The notes beneath the pieces were generated by a model. The model saw only the letters and a list, made by a program, of their open reading frames with translations, was not told where the DNA came from and did no database searches. Source: JARDZI01 sp041639705 (GTDB taxonomy: Bacteria; Bacillota; Clostridia; Clostridiales; Caloramatoraceae). Taken from it: a stretch of 28,642 bases of DNA. Position 1 is the first letter of the stretch. Every line of letters begins with the position of its first letter. The stretch is from contig JBEQBT010000011.1 of assembly GCA_041639705.1 (NCBI GenBank), positions 1-28,642 on the forward strand. Reading direction: 5' to 3'. The position numbers and the translations under genes are program-made. This document shows positions 16,324 through 24,403 of this stretch, in pieces.

Positions 16324-17772
16324 ATGACTGATATAGTAAATACCCTATGGGGATTTTGCCACACTCTGCGCCATGATGGTATGGATTATGGTGACTATAT
16401 AGAACAATTGACATATCTGCTGTTTTTAAAGATGTCAAATGAAAAGGAAATTGAAATTCCATCCTATAAAATAACAGATGAAACAGGAAAGACAACAGAG
16501 GTTTCATGTGATTGGGATACTCTTAAAGTTAAATCAGGAGGAGACATTTTAGAACATTACACCAATGTTTTAAATACCCTTAAAAAGCAAAAGGGTATGC
16601 TTGGGGATATTTTTAACGGAGCTATGCCACGTTTTAATAACCCAGTTAACCTAAAACAGGTTATAAATATGATTGATAAGGAAGAATGGACAGCAATGGA
16701 GGTTGATGTCAAGGGTGCTGCATTTGAGGGACTGCTTGAAAAATCTGCAGCAGAGGGCAAAAAAGGAGCAGGGCAGTTTTTTACTCCTAGAGTACTTATT
16801 CAATCTATTTGCAGAGTAATGAAGCCAGACCCAAGAGTAACAAAGGATTTTAAAATATGCGATCCTGCCTGTGGAACCGGAGGGTTTTTAATGTATGCAT
16901 ATGAATGGCTAATGGATGAAACTGGCGGCGCATTGGATAGAGCTGATGTAAAAATAATAAAATCAGCTACCTATTACGGACAGGACCTGGTTGCAAGACC
17001 TCGAAGGCTTGCACTTATGAACCTATATCTTCATGGACTTGAACCTAATATACATTTAGGTGATACTATCTATGAGCCAGACCGAGGAGAAAGGTTTGAC
17101 TGCATTTTAACCAATCCTCCATTTGGAACTAAGGGTGCTTCACAGGCTCCGGAGAGAGAGGATTTCACCATTGAAACCTCAAATAAGCAGTTAAACTTTT
17201 TACAGCATATTTTAACTACATTGAAAAAAGGTGGTCGTGCAGCGGTTGTATTACCTGATAACTGTTTGTTTGAAGATAAAGCAGGAGAAGTATTTGAAAT
17301 ACTTATGCAGGATTGCAATGTGCATACTGTATTAAGATTGCCAAGAGGAACCTTCACCCCTTACAGCCAAGGAGTAAAGGCCAATGTTGTATTCTTTCAA
17401 AAGGGATTACCTACGGAAAATGTATGGATATATGATGCACGTTCCAATGTGCCTGGTATAACAAAAAAAGACAGACCACTGACAAAGCAGCATTTTACTG
17501 AGTTTGAAAGTTGTTTTGGCAAAGATCCTAATGGCAGAAGTGAGAGAAAGGATTTAGGAGAGGAAGGCCGTTTTAGGCGTTTTCATATTAGTGAAATTAA
17601 AGATAGAAATTATAAACTAGATATAACCTGGCTCAAGGATGATAGTATTGAGGACAGCGAAAATCTTCCTGAGCCAACAGAACTTATCTCAGATGCAATA
17701 GGAGAGATCGAGAGTATATTGAGTGAGTTGAATGAGGTGTTTGCTCTGATGGACGGTGATGGGAATGAGTAG
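16324..17772 (+). CDS. hsdM: Type I DNA N6-adenine methyltransferase (HsdM)
   Basis: A 482-residue modification subunit. The N-terminal helical HsdM domain (LWGFCHTLRHDGMDYGDYIE) is followed by the methyltransferase fold: SAM-binding motif I DPACGTGGF at 180-188 and catalytic motif IV NPPFG at 264-268, the signature of adenine N6 methylation. It methylates the host copy of the target so that HsdR does not cut it. ATG 16324 lies eight bases after AGGAG (16311-16315), 19 bases after the hsdR stop. The 3' end overlaps hsdS by eight bases, suggesting coupled translation. Confidence 0.96.
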   Translation: MTDIVNTLWGFCHTLRHDGMDYGDYIEQLTYLLFLKMSNEKEIEIPSYKITDETGKTTEVSCDWDTLKVKSGGDILEHYTNVLNTLKKQKGMLGDIFNGAMPRFNNPVNLKQVINMIDKEEWTAMEVDVKGAAFEGLLEKSAAEGKKGAGQFFTPRVLIQSICRVMKPDPRVTKDFKICDPACGTGGFLMYAYEWLMDETGGALDRADVKIIKSATYYGQDLVARPRRLALMNLYLHGLEPNIHLGDTIYEPDRGERFDCILTNPPFGTKGASQAPEREDFTIETSNKQLNFLQHILTTLKKGGRAAVVLPDNCLFEDKAGEVFEILMQDCNVHTVLRLPRGTFTPYSQGVKANVVFFQKGLPTENVWIYDARSNVPGITKKDRPLTKQHFTEFESCFGKDPNGRSERKDLGEEGRFRRFHISEIKDRNYKLDITWLKDDSIEDSENLPEPTELISDAIGEIESILSELNEVFALMDGDGNE

Positions 17773-18964
17773 TTTGCCAAAGGGGTGGAAAGAAGAAAAG
17801 CTTGGAGACATATCTACTTTAAATTATGGAAAAAATTTGCTTACAAATAAGTTTTTAGATAAAGGTTATCCTGTTTTCGGTGCTAATGGACATATAGGAT
17901 ATTATTCAGAGTATCACTTTGAAGAAAAACAGCTTCTAATGACTTGCAGGGGTGCTACTTGTGGAAATATAAATGTAAGTGTCCCATACTCTTTTGTTAC
18001 CAATAATTCAATAGTTATTAAGGATTTTAAAACAAAAGTATATTTTGATTATCTTAAAAGAATACTTATGTGGTTATCTAAAGATAGTATTATTACTGGA
18101 ACTGCCCAACCACAAGTAACAATTCAGAATCTACAAGAATTATTAATACCACTACCGCAATCAATTGATGAACAAATAAGAATTGTTGAACAACTAGAAC
18201 TGCTGTTCGAAAAAACAAATAGTGCAAAAGAGAGACTAGAGAAAATTCCTACAATATTAAAGCGTTTTCGCCAAAGTGTATTGTCCTCTGCCTGTTCCGG
18301 CAGACTGACTACTGATTGGAGGAAAAAAAATGAATGTGGGGAGTGGGAAGATACAGTTTTGTCAGAGGTAATCATAGGTAAACCTCGGAATGGGTATTCT
18401 CCCGTCGGAGTAAAATATCAAACACCTTATAAAAACCTAACACTATCTGCAACGACATCTGGGAGATTCAAGAAGGAATGCTTTAAGTATGTTGATATTG
18501 ATATTACAGGTGATTCGTATTTATGGCTGAAAACTAATGATATTCTAGTACAAAGAAGCAATTCTTTGGAATATGTTGGGACATGTGCAATTTATGATGG
18601 AGAAAATAATGAATTCATATATCCTGATATTATGATGAAGGTGGTAGCTAATATTGATAAAGCCCTACCGCATTATTTAAATTATGCATTATCCACTCTA
18701 GAAACACGAACTTACTATATGAATAATGCAACTGGAACAGCAGGTAACATGCCAAAAATTAATCAACCCACAGTTATGGGTACTCCTATTATGCTTCCTC
18801 CTCTTGATGAACAAGAAGAAATTGTCCGCCGGGTTGACAAGCTCTTTGCACTAACTGACAAGATTGAACAGCGTTACAAAAATGCAAAAGCGCAGATCGA
18901 GCGTGTAGAAAAAGCAATTTACGCAAAGGCATTTCGTGGTGAACTTGTTAGGCAAGGAGAATAA
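17765..18964 (+). CDS. hsdS: Type I specificity subunit (HsdS)
   Basis: A 399-residue DNA-recognition subunit with the usual two-fold plan. Target recognition domain 1 spans about residues 1-140. A helical spacer follows from DEQIRIVEQLELLFEKT to SACSGRLTTDW. Target recognition domain 2 spans about 200-345, and a second spacer runs from DEQEEIVRRVDKLF to KAFRGELV. It is full length. The start ATG 17765 overlaps the hsdM end; GTG 17756 and ATG 17759 are alternatives, and GGTGAT at 17755-17760 is the only nearby ribosome binding site. No second hsdS or inverted TRD copy is in the window, so shuffling of specificity is not indicated. The target sequence cannot be read from the protein. Confidence 0.95.
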   Translation: MSSLPKGWKEEKLGDISTLNYGKNLLTNKFLDKGYPVFGANGHIGYYSEYHFEEKQLLMTCRGATCGNINVSVPYSFVTNNSIVIKDFKTKVYFDYLKRILMWLSKDSIITGTAQPQVTIQNLQELLIPLPQSIDEQIRIVEQLELLFEKTNSAKERLEKIPTILKRFRQSVLSSACSGRLTTDWRKKNECGEWEDTVLSEVIIGKPRNGYSPVGVKYQTPYKNLTLSATTSGRFKKECFKYVDIDITGDSYLWLKTNDILVQRSNSLEYVGTCAIYDGENNEFIYPDIMMKVVANIDKALPHYLNYALSTLETRTYYMNNATGTAGNMPKINQPTVMGTPIMLPPLDEQEEIVRRVDKLFALTDKIEQRYKNAKAQIERVEKAIYAKAFRGELVRQGE

Positions 18965-19007
18965 AATTTGCCTTTTGAAATGATAAACATGAAAAAATAA
19001 AATAAAT

Positions 19008-19058
19008 AAAAGGCAGCTAACTATTTTAATATCTTATTAAAATAGTTAACTGCCTTTT
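19008..19058. terminator. Very strong terminator after hsdS
   Basis: AAAAGGCAG (19008-19016) pairs with CTGCCTTTT (19050-19058). An inner 13-bp stem joins TAACTATTTTAAT (19018-19030) to ATTAAAATAGTTA (19036-19048), with one mismatch between the two. A-rich before and T-rich after, it can work in both directions, ending the hsd operon and the minus-strand recombinase remnant. Confidence 0.9.
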
Positions 19059-19077
19059 ATATTTTGAAATATTTGAT

Positions 19078-19137
19078 TTAATTGTATGTTTGATCTTTAC
19101 TGCTAATTCTAACATAATTAATTACCTTGTTATCCAT
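19078..19137 (-). pseudogene. N-terminal stub of a serine recombinase (resolvase/invertase type)
   Basis: On the minus strand GGAGGTG (19149-19155) precedes ATG 19137, which opens a frame reading MDNKVINYVRISSKDQ before stopping at 19078. The YVRISSKDQ segment is the N-terminal signature of serine recombinases, with the catalytic serine at its centre. The remaining 160 or more residues are gone and only the promoter, ribosome binding site and first 19 codons survive. The deletion point is next to the hsdS terminator. It could be left from a resolvase that once formed part of this island. Confidence 0.7.
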
Positions 19138-19173
19138 GTAATGAAATCACCTCCGTATTTTGCTGTTAAAATA

Positions 19174-19202
19174 ATTACATTACCTATGTTTGCAAAAGTC
19201 AA
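19174..19202 (-). promoter_or_regulatory. Promoter of the serine-recombinase stub
   Basis: On the minus strand, TTGACT (19202-19197), a 17-base spacer, then TGTAAT (19179-19174). It is a good sigma-A-type promoter whose transcript would now end at the hsdS terminator after about 110 bases. Confidence 0.6.
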
Positions 19203-19290
19203 TGGGTTTATAAACATATTTATAAAAACAATCTTATACTTTTATAAACAATGGTCAATATGGTTGTCATGCTATTTGTAAAAGTACACT

Positions 19291-19318
19291 TTAACAAACA
19301 CTTACTTATTACTATAAA
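19291..19318 (+). promoter_or_regulatory. Candidate promoter with no gene behind it
   Basis: TTAACA (19291-19296), a 16-base spacer, and TATAAA (19313-19318). Each box matches consensus at five of six positions. The next strong signal downstream is the terminator at 19554. Confidence 0.45.
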
Positions 19319-19324
19319 TGGACA

Positions 19325-19582
19325 AGCAATACTTATATATATTGATAAATAAGACTACATAAAATTAGATGAACCCGTTCAATTTGTGTTAAAAACTGAA
19401 AATTAACTACATATTTTTATTTGATGTTATAAAAAAATAAAAATAAGACTATAAAGCTAATGGTAAAGTTATGAAGCATTAATTAAATTTTGATAATAAA
19501 TAAGCCTATAAGCCATATGAATGCAATATTTTATAATAAATTGATTGAATAGAGTAGCATTATGATATGCTACCTTTTTTTT
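19325..19582 (+). ncRNA. Possible small RNA between hsdS and the HD-Hsp90 gene
   Basis: This stretch lies between a promoter-like pair (19291-19318) and a clear terminator (19554-19582). It contains no frame with a ribosome binding site; the longest pieces are under 20 codons. A transcript of about 258 bases is implied. It may equally be the decayed remains of a gene, since short peptide-like stretches are visible. The function is unknown. Confidence 0.35.
19554..19582 (+). terminator. Rho-independent terminator without an upstream gene
   Basis: GTAGCAT (19554-19560), loop TATGAT, ATGCTAC (19567-19573), then C and eight Ts. It faces right and ends whatever is transcribed from the region after hsdS. 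Confidence 0.8.
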
Positions 19583-19660
19583 ATTATGTAAAACTAAAAA
19601 TAACAATGGATATTATTGAAATAGAAGGAATTTGAGTAAATTTGTAGAATGTAATTTGTA

Positions 19661-19690
19661 TTAGAGCTATCAAATTGTCTATGTTATACT
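19661..19690 (+). promoter_or_regulatory. Candidate promoter of the HD-Hsp90 gene
   Basis: TATACT (19685-19690) preceded by TGT gives an extended -10, the same arrangement as the hsdR promoter. The -35 is weak (TTAGAG at 19661-19666, 18-base spacer). The leader would be about 85 bases. Confidence 0.45.
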
Positions 19691-19780
19691 TCTGATGAAG
19701 ATTACAATTATTATTTAATGTAACTAATAGCCATAATGTGCAGTTAGTAGTTGAACCTTTTTATAGATAGGGGGGGGAAT

Positions 19781-22700
19781 ATGACACTTGAAAAACATTT
19801 AGAAATACTATCCAGAGAGAATGATAGAAATTTAAAACTTTATCAAACATGGGGTATATTAAAACGTATTTTTTCACAGAAACTAGAAAGTGTTAGTTTG
19901 TACTTTCCACATTTTAGTTTGCATAATTCTACACATTCAGAAACTATATGTATGCAAATAGAAAGATTTTTGGGTGAAGAAAGAATTAGTATGTTGAGTT
20001 CTACAGATACATGGATGATGTTATCTGCTTTTTATGGGCATGATTTAGGTATGGCTATAGAATTTGAAGAGGTACATGACTTATTCCAGAAGGATGAGTT
20101 TAAGGAGGAGTTGTATAGATTATCTTTGCAACAAGACGAAATATCGTTGGTGGCTAAAAGACTGTTATACTGTGACTCTGTTTCAAGTATAGGTGAGGTA
20201 TTAAATTATAAAAATTCCTTGGAAATATATAGTGATATACAGATTATTATCGAAAACAGCTTTAGAAACATCCATGCTAAAAGAAGTAGTAATTACATTA
20301 AGTCTCATCCAGAAATTTTTCCGGACATTCCTGAACGATTTGTTAACCTATTGGGTGATATATGCGAAATACACCAAAAAAATATAAAATCACTTATGAA
20401 TTTACCTTATAAAAGCAATGGTATAACCAATGACTATATGCATCCAAGGCTTATTGCAGCATTATTATGTTTAGGGGATTTATTAGATTTGGATAATGAT
20501 CGTTTTAATGAATATATTATAAAATCCGCTACTCCTTTGCCTAAAAACTCTTATTTACATCTACTAAAGCATAAATCGGTGAAGCATTTTTTGGTTGAAC
20601 AAGAAGGAATTGAAATAAAGTTTGATACTGAAAATATAGAAGTATACCGTTTAATGAGGGATTGGTGTAATTTGATTGAAGAAACTTGCAACTTTTTATT
20701 AATTAATTGGGATAAAATTTCTTCTAAAGATTTTGGAAATGCTCCTATCCTTTGTAAAAAGGAATTGTTACTTAATCATAGCGAAAAATGGTTAGCATAT
20801 TCAGATTTAAAGTTCACTATTACCAATCAACGAGCTATTGAACTCCTTCAAGGTGCAAATATTTATAAAGACAAATTTGTCTGTGTAAGAGAACTCATAC
20901 AGAATGCAATTGATGCAACGCTAATTCAAATATGGGAAGAACTAACTGAAAAGGATGCCTGTAAATATAATAGCAAGTGTAATCCATGTGACTTACCAAC
21001 GGATACTTTTCTTAGATATGCAATAGAAGTTAATGTATCGATGGATACAGAAAAAAATGTAGTTGTTACAGTACATGATAAAGGAACAGGTATAAATATT
21101 GAAGAAGTAGAACGCATATCTAAAATTGGAAATACAGCAAAGTCCAAGAAGTCGGTGATTATAGACACTATGCCTCAATGGTTCAAACCTTCAGGAGCGT
21201 TTGGTCTTGGATTACAATCTATTTTTTTACTGACTGATAGGTTTGAAATTATCACTAAGACAGATAATGAGTCAGCGAAGAGAATTATTATGGAAAGTGG
21301 AAGCACAGGAAAAGGATACATTCTTGTTGATGATTATGATGATGCTTTCTCTCGAGGAACAAAAGTTGTTTTTAAAGTTGATCTTTTAAAAATTACAATG
21401 AATGATTTATACTGTTCTGAATATCATTACAAGACAACCCCAAAATGTGATTTAATTATGAGTGAAATTAATAATGATTATAATAATTTATATAAGGATG
21501 CTTTGCCATTTACCTTATCGAGACGTCAAATCACAGATTATATACCAGTAACGATAAAATTGTATAATTCATATTTAAGTTTAGAACAACAAATATTACA
21601 ATATGACAGTATTTTTCTAGAAGAAAATATGTGGAGTGAAGGTGGGTTTTTAGAATCTAGTGGGGAAGAAATTTTATTTAGATATTATGACAAAGAAACT
21701 ATGACAATATGTAAACTGGAGTTATCAGGATTAGGAAATCAAAATAATGTTTATGGGGAATATACATATTTAAAATCAAAATTTAATGAGACTATATTTT
21801 TTAAAAATGTACATGTAAAGAGTCGCATAAATGAAGTTTATACGGAACAAATGCAAGCAGTATATAGGGATATCGATTTTTCAATAAATTTTTTAGGAAA
21901 TGATGCAGAAAAAATGCTTACTATTAGTAGAAACGATATAAAAAAGGAGTATGAATATGATTTTAAACTATTTTGTGACCGTAGTATAGAAAATACCATA
22001 AAAAAATTATTAGATGTTATCATAAAAGGTTACTCAATAAATAGTTTAATTTTAGCAAAGCTTTATCAATTATCTATATTCTATAATTATTGTTGCAATG
22101 AGTTTTATACAAAATACAAAACCAAATTAGAACAGAACAACTTTAACAATTACTTTGATTTAGAAAGTAATGAAGTTACAGTAAATTTTAATGAATTAAA
22201 AGATAAATCTATTAATTTTCTTTTTGAGGAAGTTGATGCAACAATTTTTTCGTTAATAGAGGCTGGAGAGATTCCTGAATTGATAGAACAGAATAAGCGA
22301 TACTTTTTATTGAAAAATGAAAATAAAAGTCACCATGTAAAGAAGCACATTTTAACCCATATGATCTCAAAAATATTTATAGCAAAGGTTAACGAGAAAT
22401 ATTACCACTGTATTGAGGCGATACCTTTTAAGACTACTAGTACTTATGCGGTGTATGAAAAGGACAATTTTATAGTCTTGAATGATTTTGTTTGTGCTAT
22501 ATATCATGATTTAAGGTGTATAAGAGCAAATCAGAAATATTTAAAACTAAGTACTCCATTAAACACACAATTAAGTTTTAATAACAATCATCATGTTAAT
22601 GAAATGATGATTGAACTACCTTTTAGCGAAGAGCAACGAGCAACTTTAAAAGACTTTGTTAAAAATCCTCAATCTTTATTCAATAAGGCACTTTTATTAA

Positions 22701-22942
22701 ATAAAACATTCGAGTCAACAGAATTTAAATCTAATGTAGTTTATATAACAGGGTATAATCATGAAAAAGTGGGTGATACAGCAGATCTATATAAAAAATT
22801 TCTTGAAGAATTAATAAGCTTACTCACAAATAAAACATATGAACTTTACTTAGAGTTTATTGTGGAATATTTAAAGAGACGTCCTAATTGGCGAGAAGGG
22901 ATATATGAGACGATAGAAAATAATGACTATATTACTTTTTAA
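19781..22942 (+). CDS. HD domain plus Hsp90-like (GHKL) ATPase protein, putative defence/conflict protein, 1053 aa
   Basis: Residues 1 to about 300 form an HD-type domain related to the HD-CE group. Visible are YFPHFSLHNSTHSE with H52, the HD pair H87-D88 in FYGHDLGM, and HPRLIAALLCLGDLLDLDNDRF-like helix residues H221 and D233. Residues about 345-560 are a GHKL ATP-binding fold: E371-x3-N375 in VRELIQNAIDA, D433-K-G-T-G437 with HDKGTGI, glycine-rich lid GAFGLGLQS (472-480), and GTKVVFKVD. All ATPase motifs of Hsp90 are present. The C-terminal 490 residues are unrecognised, with no membrane helices. ATG 19781 follows a G-run at 19770-19777. It is monocistronic, poorer in G+C than the hsd genes, and sits inside the tRNA-Pro island. 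Enzyme activity and defence role are inferred, not shown. Confidence 0.8.
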   Translation: MTLEKHLEILSRENDRNLKLYQTWGILKRIFSQKLESVSLYFPHFSLHNSTHSETICMQIERFLGEERISMLSSTDTWMMLSAFYGHDLGMAIEFEEVHDLFQKDEFKEELYRLSLQQDEISLVAKRLLYCDSVSSIGEVLNYKNSLEIYSDIQIIIENSFRNIHAKRSSNYIKSHPEIFPDIPERFVNLLGDICEIHQKNIKSLMNLPYKSNGITNDYMHPRLIAALLCLGDLLDLDNDRFNEYIIKSATPLPKNSYLHLLKHKSVKHFLVEQEGIEIKFDTENIEVYRLMRDWCNLIEETCNFLLINWDKISSKDFGNAPILCKKELLLNHSEKWLAYSDLKFTITNQRAIELLQGANIYKDKFVCVRELIQNAIDATLIQIWEELTEKDACKYNSKCNPCDLPTDTFLRYAIEVNVSMDTEKNVVVTVHDKGTGINIEEVERISKIGNTAKSKKSVIIDTMPQWFKPSGAFGLGLQSIFLLTDRFEIITKTDNESAKRIIMESGSTGKGYILVDDYDDAFSRGTKVVFKVDLLKITMNDLYCSEYHYKTTPKCDLIMSEINNDYNNLYKDALPFTLSRRQITDYIPVTIKLYNSYLSLEQQILQYDSIFLEENMWSEGGFLESSGEEILFRYYDKETMTICKLELSGLGNQNNVYGEYTYLKSKFNETIFFKNVHVKSRINEVYTEQMQAVYRDIDFSINFLGNDAEKMLTISRNDIKKEYEYDFKLFCDRSIENTIKKLLDVIIKGYSINSLILAKLYQLSIFYNYCCNEFYTKYKTKLEQNNFNNYFDLESNEVTVNFNELKDKSINFLFEEVDATIFSLIEAGEIPELIEQNKRYFLLKNENKSHHVKKHILTHMISKIFIAKVNEKYYHCIEAIPFKTTSTYAVYEKDNFIVLNDFVCAIYHDLRCIRANQKYLKLSTPLNTQLSFNNNHHVNEMMIELPFSEEQRATLKDFVKNPQSLFNKALLLNKTFESTEFKSNVVYITGYNHEKVGDTADLYKKFLEELISLLTNKTYELYLEFIVEYLKRRPNWREGIYETIENNDYITF

Positions 22943-23406
22943 ATAATTATTATGTTAATAAAAAACTATGTAAAATCAAATTAAGGTGTTGTAAATGACA
23001 AGTATGGTTATACAGACTTTTTAAGCGCGAGATTCATAATAGCAAAAAGGTGATAACTATAGGATGTTTGATAGAACTGGAAAAGAGATAAAGGCACTTA
23101 AATATGTATAAAACATCATCAAAATGTGTCCAAGTATGTTCTAATGATGAAAACAGAAGAAAAGTTAAGTTTCAACCTCCCGATAAAAAAATATTCTTGA
23201 ATCTAGACGAAGATTTAAGTACTAAAGTTTCTAATTTATACGTCGCATTTTTATTGAAAAAACATTTTATTCTGAATGAAATGCTAATCTATTGCTAATC
23301 CATACCCACTTTAATCAACTTTTTTAGGTTGTTATCAACGTGCATAAACTTATGCTGAGATTTGCTATTACTCGTTGGAGCATTGATAATACTAACAGAG
23401 AACCTA
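22943..23406. other. Right end of the island, no sure gene
   Basis: The 464 bases between the HD-Hsp90 gene and attR hold no convincing gene. A 15-codon frame at 23064-23111 (MFDRTGKEIKALKYV) has a usable ribosome binding site (AAAGGTGAT) and may be the N-terminal stub of a small membrane protein. A 64-codon frame at 23104 has no start signal and odd composition. Phased CTAATC repeats lie at 23284-23300. Confidence 0.5.
23284..23300 (+). repeat. Putative integrase arm sites, right end
   Basis: CTAATC at 23284-23289 and 23295-23300, each preceded by TG and spaced 11 bases. They lie about 107 bases inside the right att repeat, in the same orientation as the left pair. Confidence 0.45.
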
Positions 23407-23472
23407 AATGGGGTTCATGAGGTCGCAAGTTCAAATCTTGTCACCCAGACCAGTAAAAGTCTGTAATCTTAA
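23407..23472 (+). repeat. attR: 66-bp direct repeat, partial tRNA-Pro
   Basis: An exact copy of 12988-13053. It contains the 3' 46 bases of tRNA-Pro (23407-23452, with CCA) and the left terminator arm. A partner arm CGGACTTTT at 23480-23488 restores a hairpin with T-tract. The 5' half of the tRNA is absent, so this is not a functional tRNA gene. Confidence 0.93.
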
Positions 23473-23730
23473 GGGATTGCGGACTTTTTAATTTATAGTA
23501 CGCCATGGAGAATCTTTTTTCGTATATAAGTAAGCATAACATTGAAGGAAGCAGGATATACTTTACATTCAGCTTTATTTGATTTAATGTAACAGTACTT
23601 GCTTCTGCCTCACAGTAAAGAGTGAAGTGTAAACGTAAAGAGACAGGCACCAAAAATATCTTAGCAATTTCATGGTAACATTATAATATTATATGTATAA
23701 TATATTTGAACAAGGGGGGGTATTAATGCT

Positions 23731-24021
23731 ATGGACGACAAGCTAAAATTCCAACTAGTCTTAATTTTCAACAAATACCCAGATGTCGAAAAGGTAGTCC
23801 TATTTGGTTCCAGAGCCAGAGGTGATTACAAATATAATTCTGACATAGACCTATGCATATTTGGGGAGAAATTAAATCACCTAACATTGGCAAAAATCAA
23901 TATGGATATTAGTGAATTAAATACACCCTTAAATTTTGACATATTGGCATTTAATGAATTAAATAAGAAAGAATTAATAAACAACATATTAAAAGAAGGG
24001 GTTGTAGTATATGGCTCTTAA
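23731..24021 (+). CDS. mntA: MntA-type nucleotidyltransferase antitoxin
   Basis: A 96-residue minimal nucleotidyltransferase. It has the family signature GSRARG at 26-31 with D38 and D40 in NSDIDL, and a third acidic residue at D70 in LNFDIL, so all three metal ligands are present. In MntA/HepT modules the nucleotidyltransferase neutralises the HEPN toxin by adding AMP to a tyrosine near its active site. The ribosome binding site is a G-run at 23713-23720, ten bases before the ATG. The 3' end overlaps hepT by 11 bases. The pair lies 260 bases beyond attR, between it and a third decayed att copy. Confidence 0.85.
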   Translation: MDDKLKFQLVLIFNKYPDVEKVVLFGSRARGDYKYNSDIDLCIFGEKLNHLTLAKINMDISELNTPLNFDILAFNELNKKELINNILKEGVVVYGS

Positions 24022-24403
24022 AAGAATGGATGAGAGAAAGAAGGATTTCTTTAATGCACTAAATAGATTACAGGAAGCATTAGAAAAGGATCTTAATGAT
24101 GACATAGTAGTAGATGGAATTATTCAAAGATTTGAATTTACATTTGAGCAGAGTTGGAAGGTTATGAAGCTGTATTTGGAGGACCAGGGAGTGTTGGAAG
24201 AGGCATTGTCACCAAGAAGCACCATAAGGGCAGCCTTTGAGCACAAAATGATTTCCAATGGTGACCTATGGATAGAAATGATGCTAGACAGAAATAGAGC
24301 ATCTCATATGTATGACGAATCAACAGCCAATGAAATGGTAAAACGAATGAAGGAAATATATATATTTGAGTTTGATAAGTTAAGGGGTTTTTTAAGATAT
24401 TAA
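24011..24403 (+). CDS. hepT: HepT-type HEPN ribonuclease toxin
   Basis: A 130-residue all-helical HEPN protein of the HI0074 (nucleotidyltransferase substrate-binding) group. The catalytic motif R-x4-H-x-Y is R94, H99 and Y101 in RNRASHMYD. Members of this family are RNA-cutting toxins; the tyrosine is the modification target in characterised HepT/MntA pairs. The gene overlaps the antitoxin gene, as expected for a toxin-antitoxin operon in which the antitoxin is made first. The frame is whole and no motif residue is missing, so it is probably active. Cellular target is unknown. Confidence 0.85.
   Translation: MALKRMDERKKDFFNALNRLQEALEKDLNDDIVVDGIIQRFEFTFEQSWKVMKLYLEDQGVLEEALSPRSTIRAAFEHKMISNGDLWIEMMLDRNRASHMYDESTANEMVKRMKEIYIFEFDKLRGFLRY

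Larger units (their letters stand above)
12988..23472. mobile_element. Genomic island integrated at tRNA-Pro, about 10.4 kb
   Basis: The island is delimited by a perfect 66-bp direct repeat at 12988-13053 and 23407-23472. Its cargo is a tyrosine-integrase stub next to the left repeat, hsdR-hsdM-hsdS, a serine-recombinase stub, a possible small RNA, and an HD-Hsp90 protein. No whole integrase, replication or conjugation gene is seen, so it seems unable to move by itself. Matching CTAATC repeats near both ends may be integrase arm sites. Confidence 0.88.

Noticed and set aside
17765..18964. Phase-variable hsdS system driven by the nearby serine recombinase
   Set aside because: No inverted repeats or second TRD copies are in the window, and the recombinase is only a 19-codon stub.
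19090..19281. 63-codon plus-strand hydrophobic frame after hsdS
   Set aside because: No ribosome binding site; it overlaps the promoter and stub of the minus-strand serine recombinase, which explains the sequence better.
23104..23298. 64-codon frame before attR
   Set aside because: No start signal, no family resemblance, and it overlaps the phased CTAATC repeats.
23635..23651. GTAAAGAGACAGGCACC as a REP-type mobile repeat
   Set aside because: GGTGCCTGTC motifs are often dispersed in bacterial genomes, but a single copy in the window cannot support a call.
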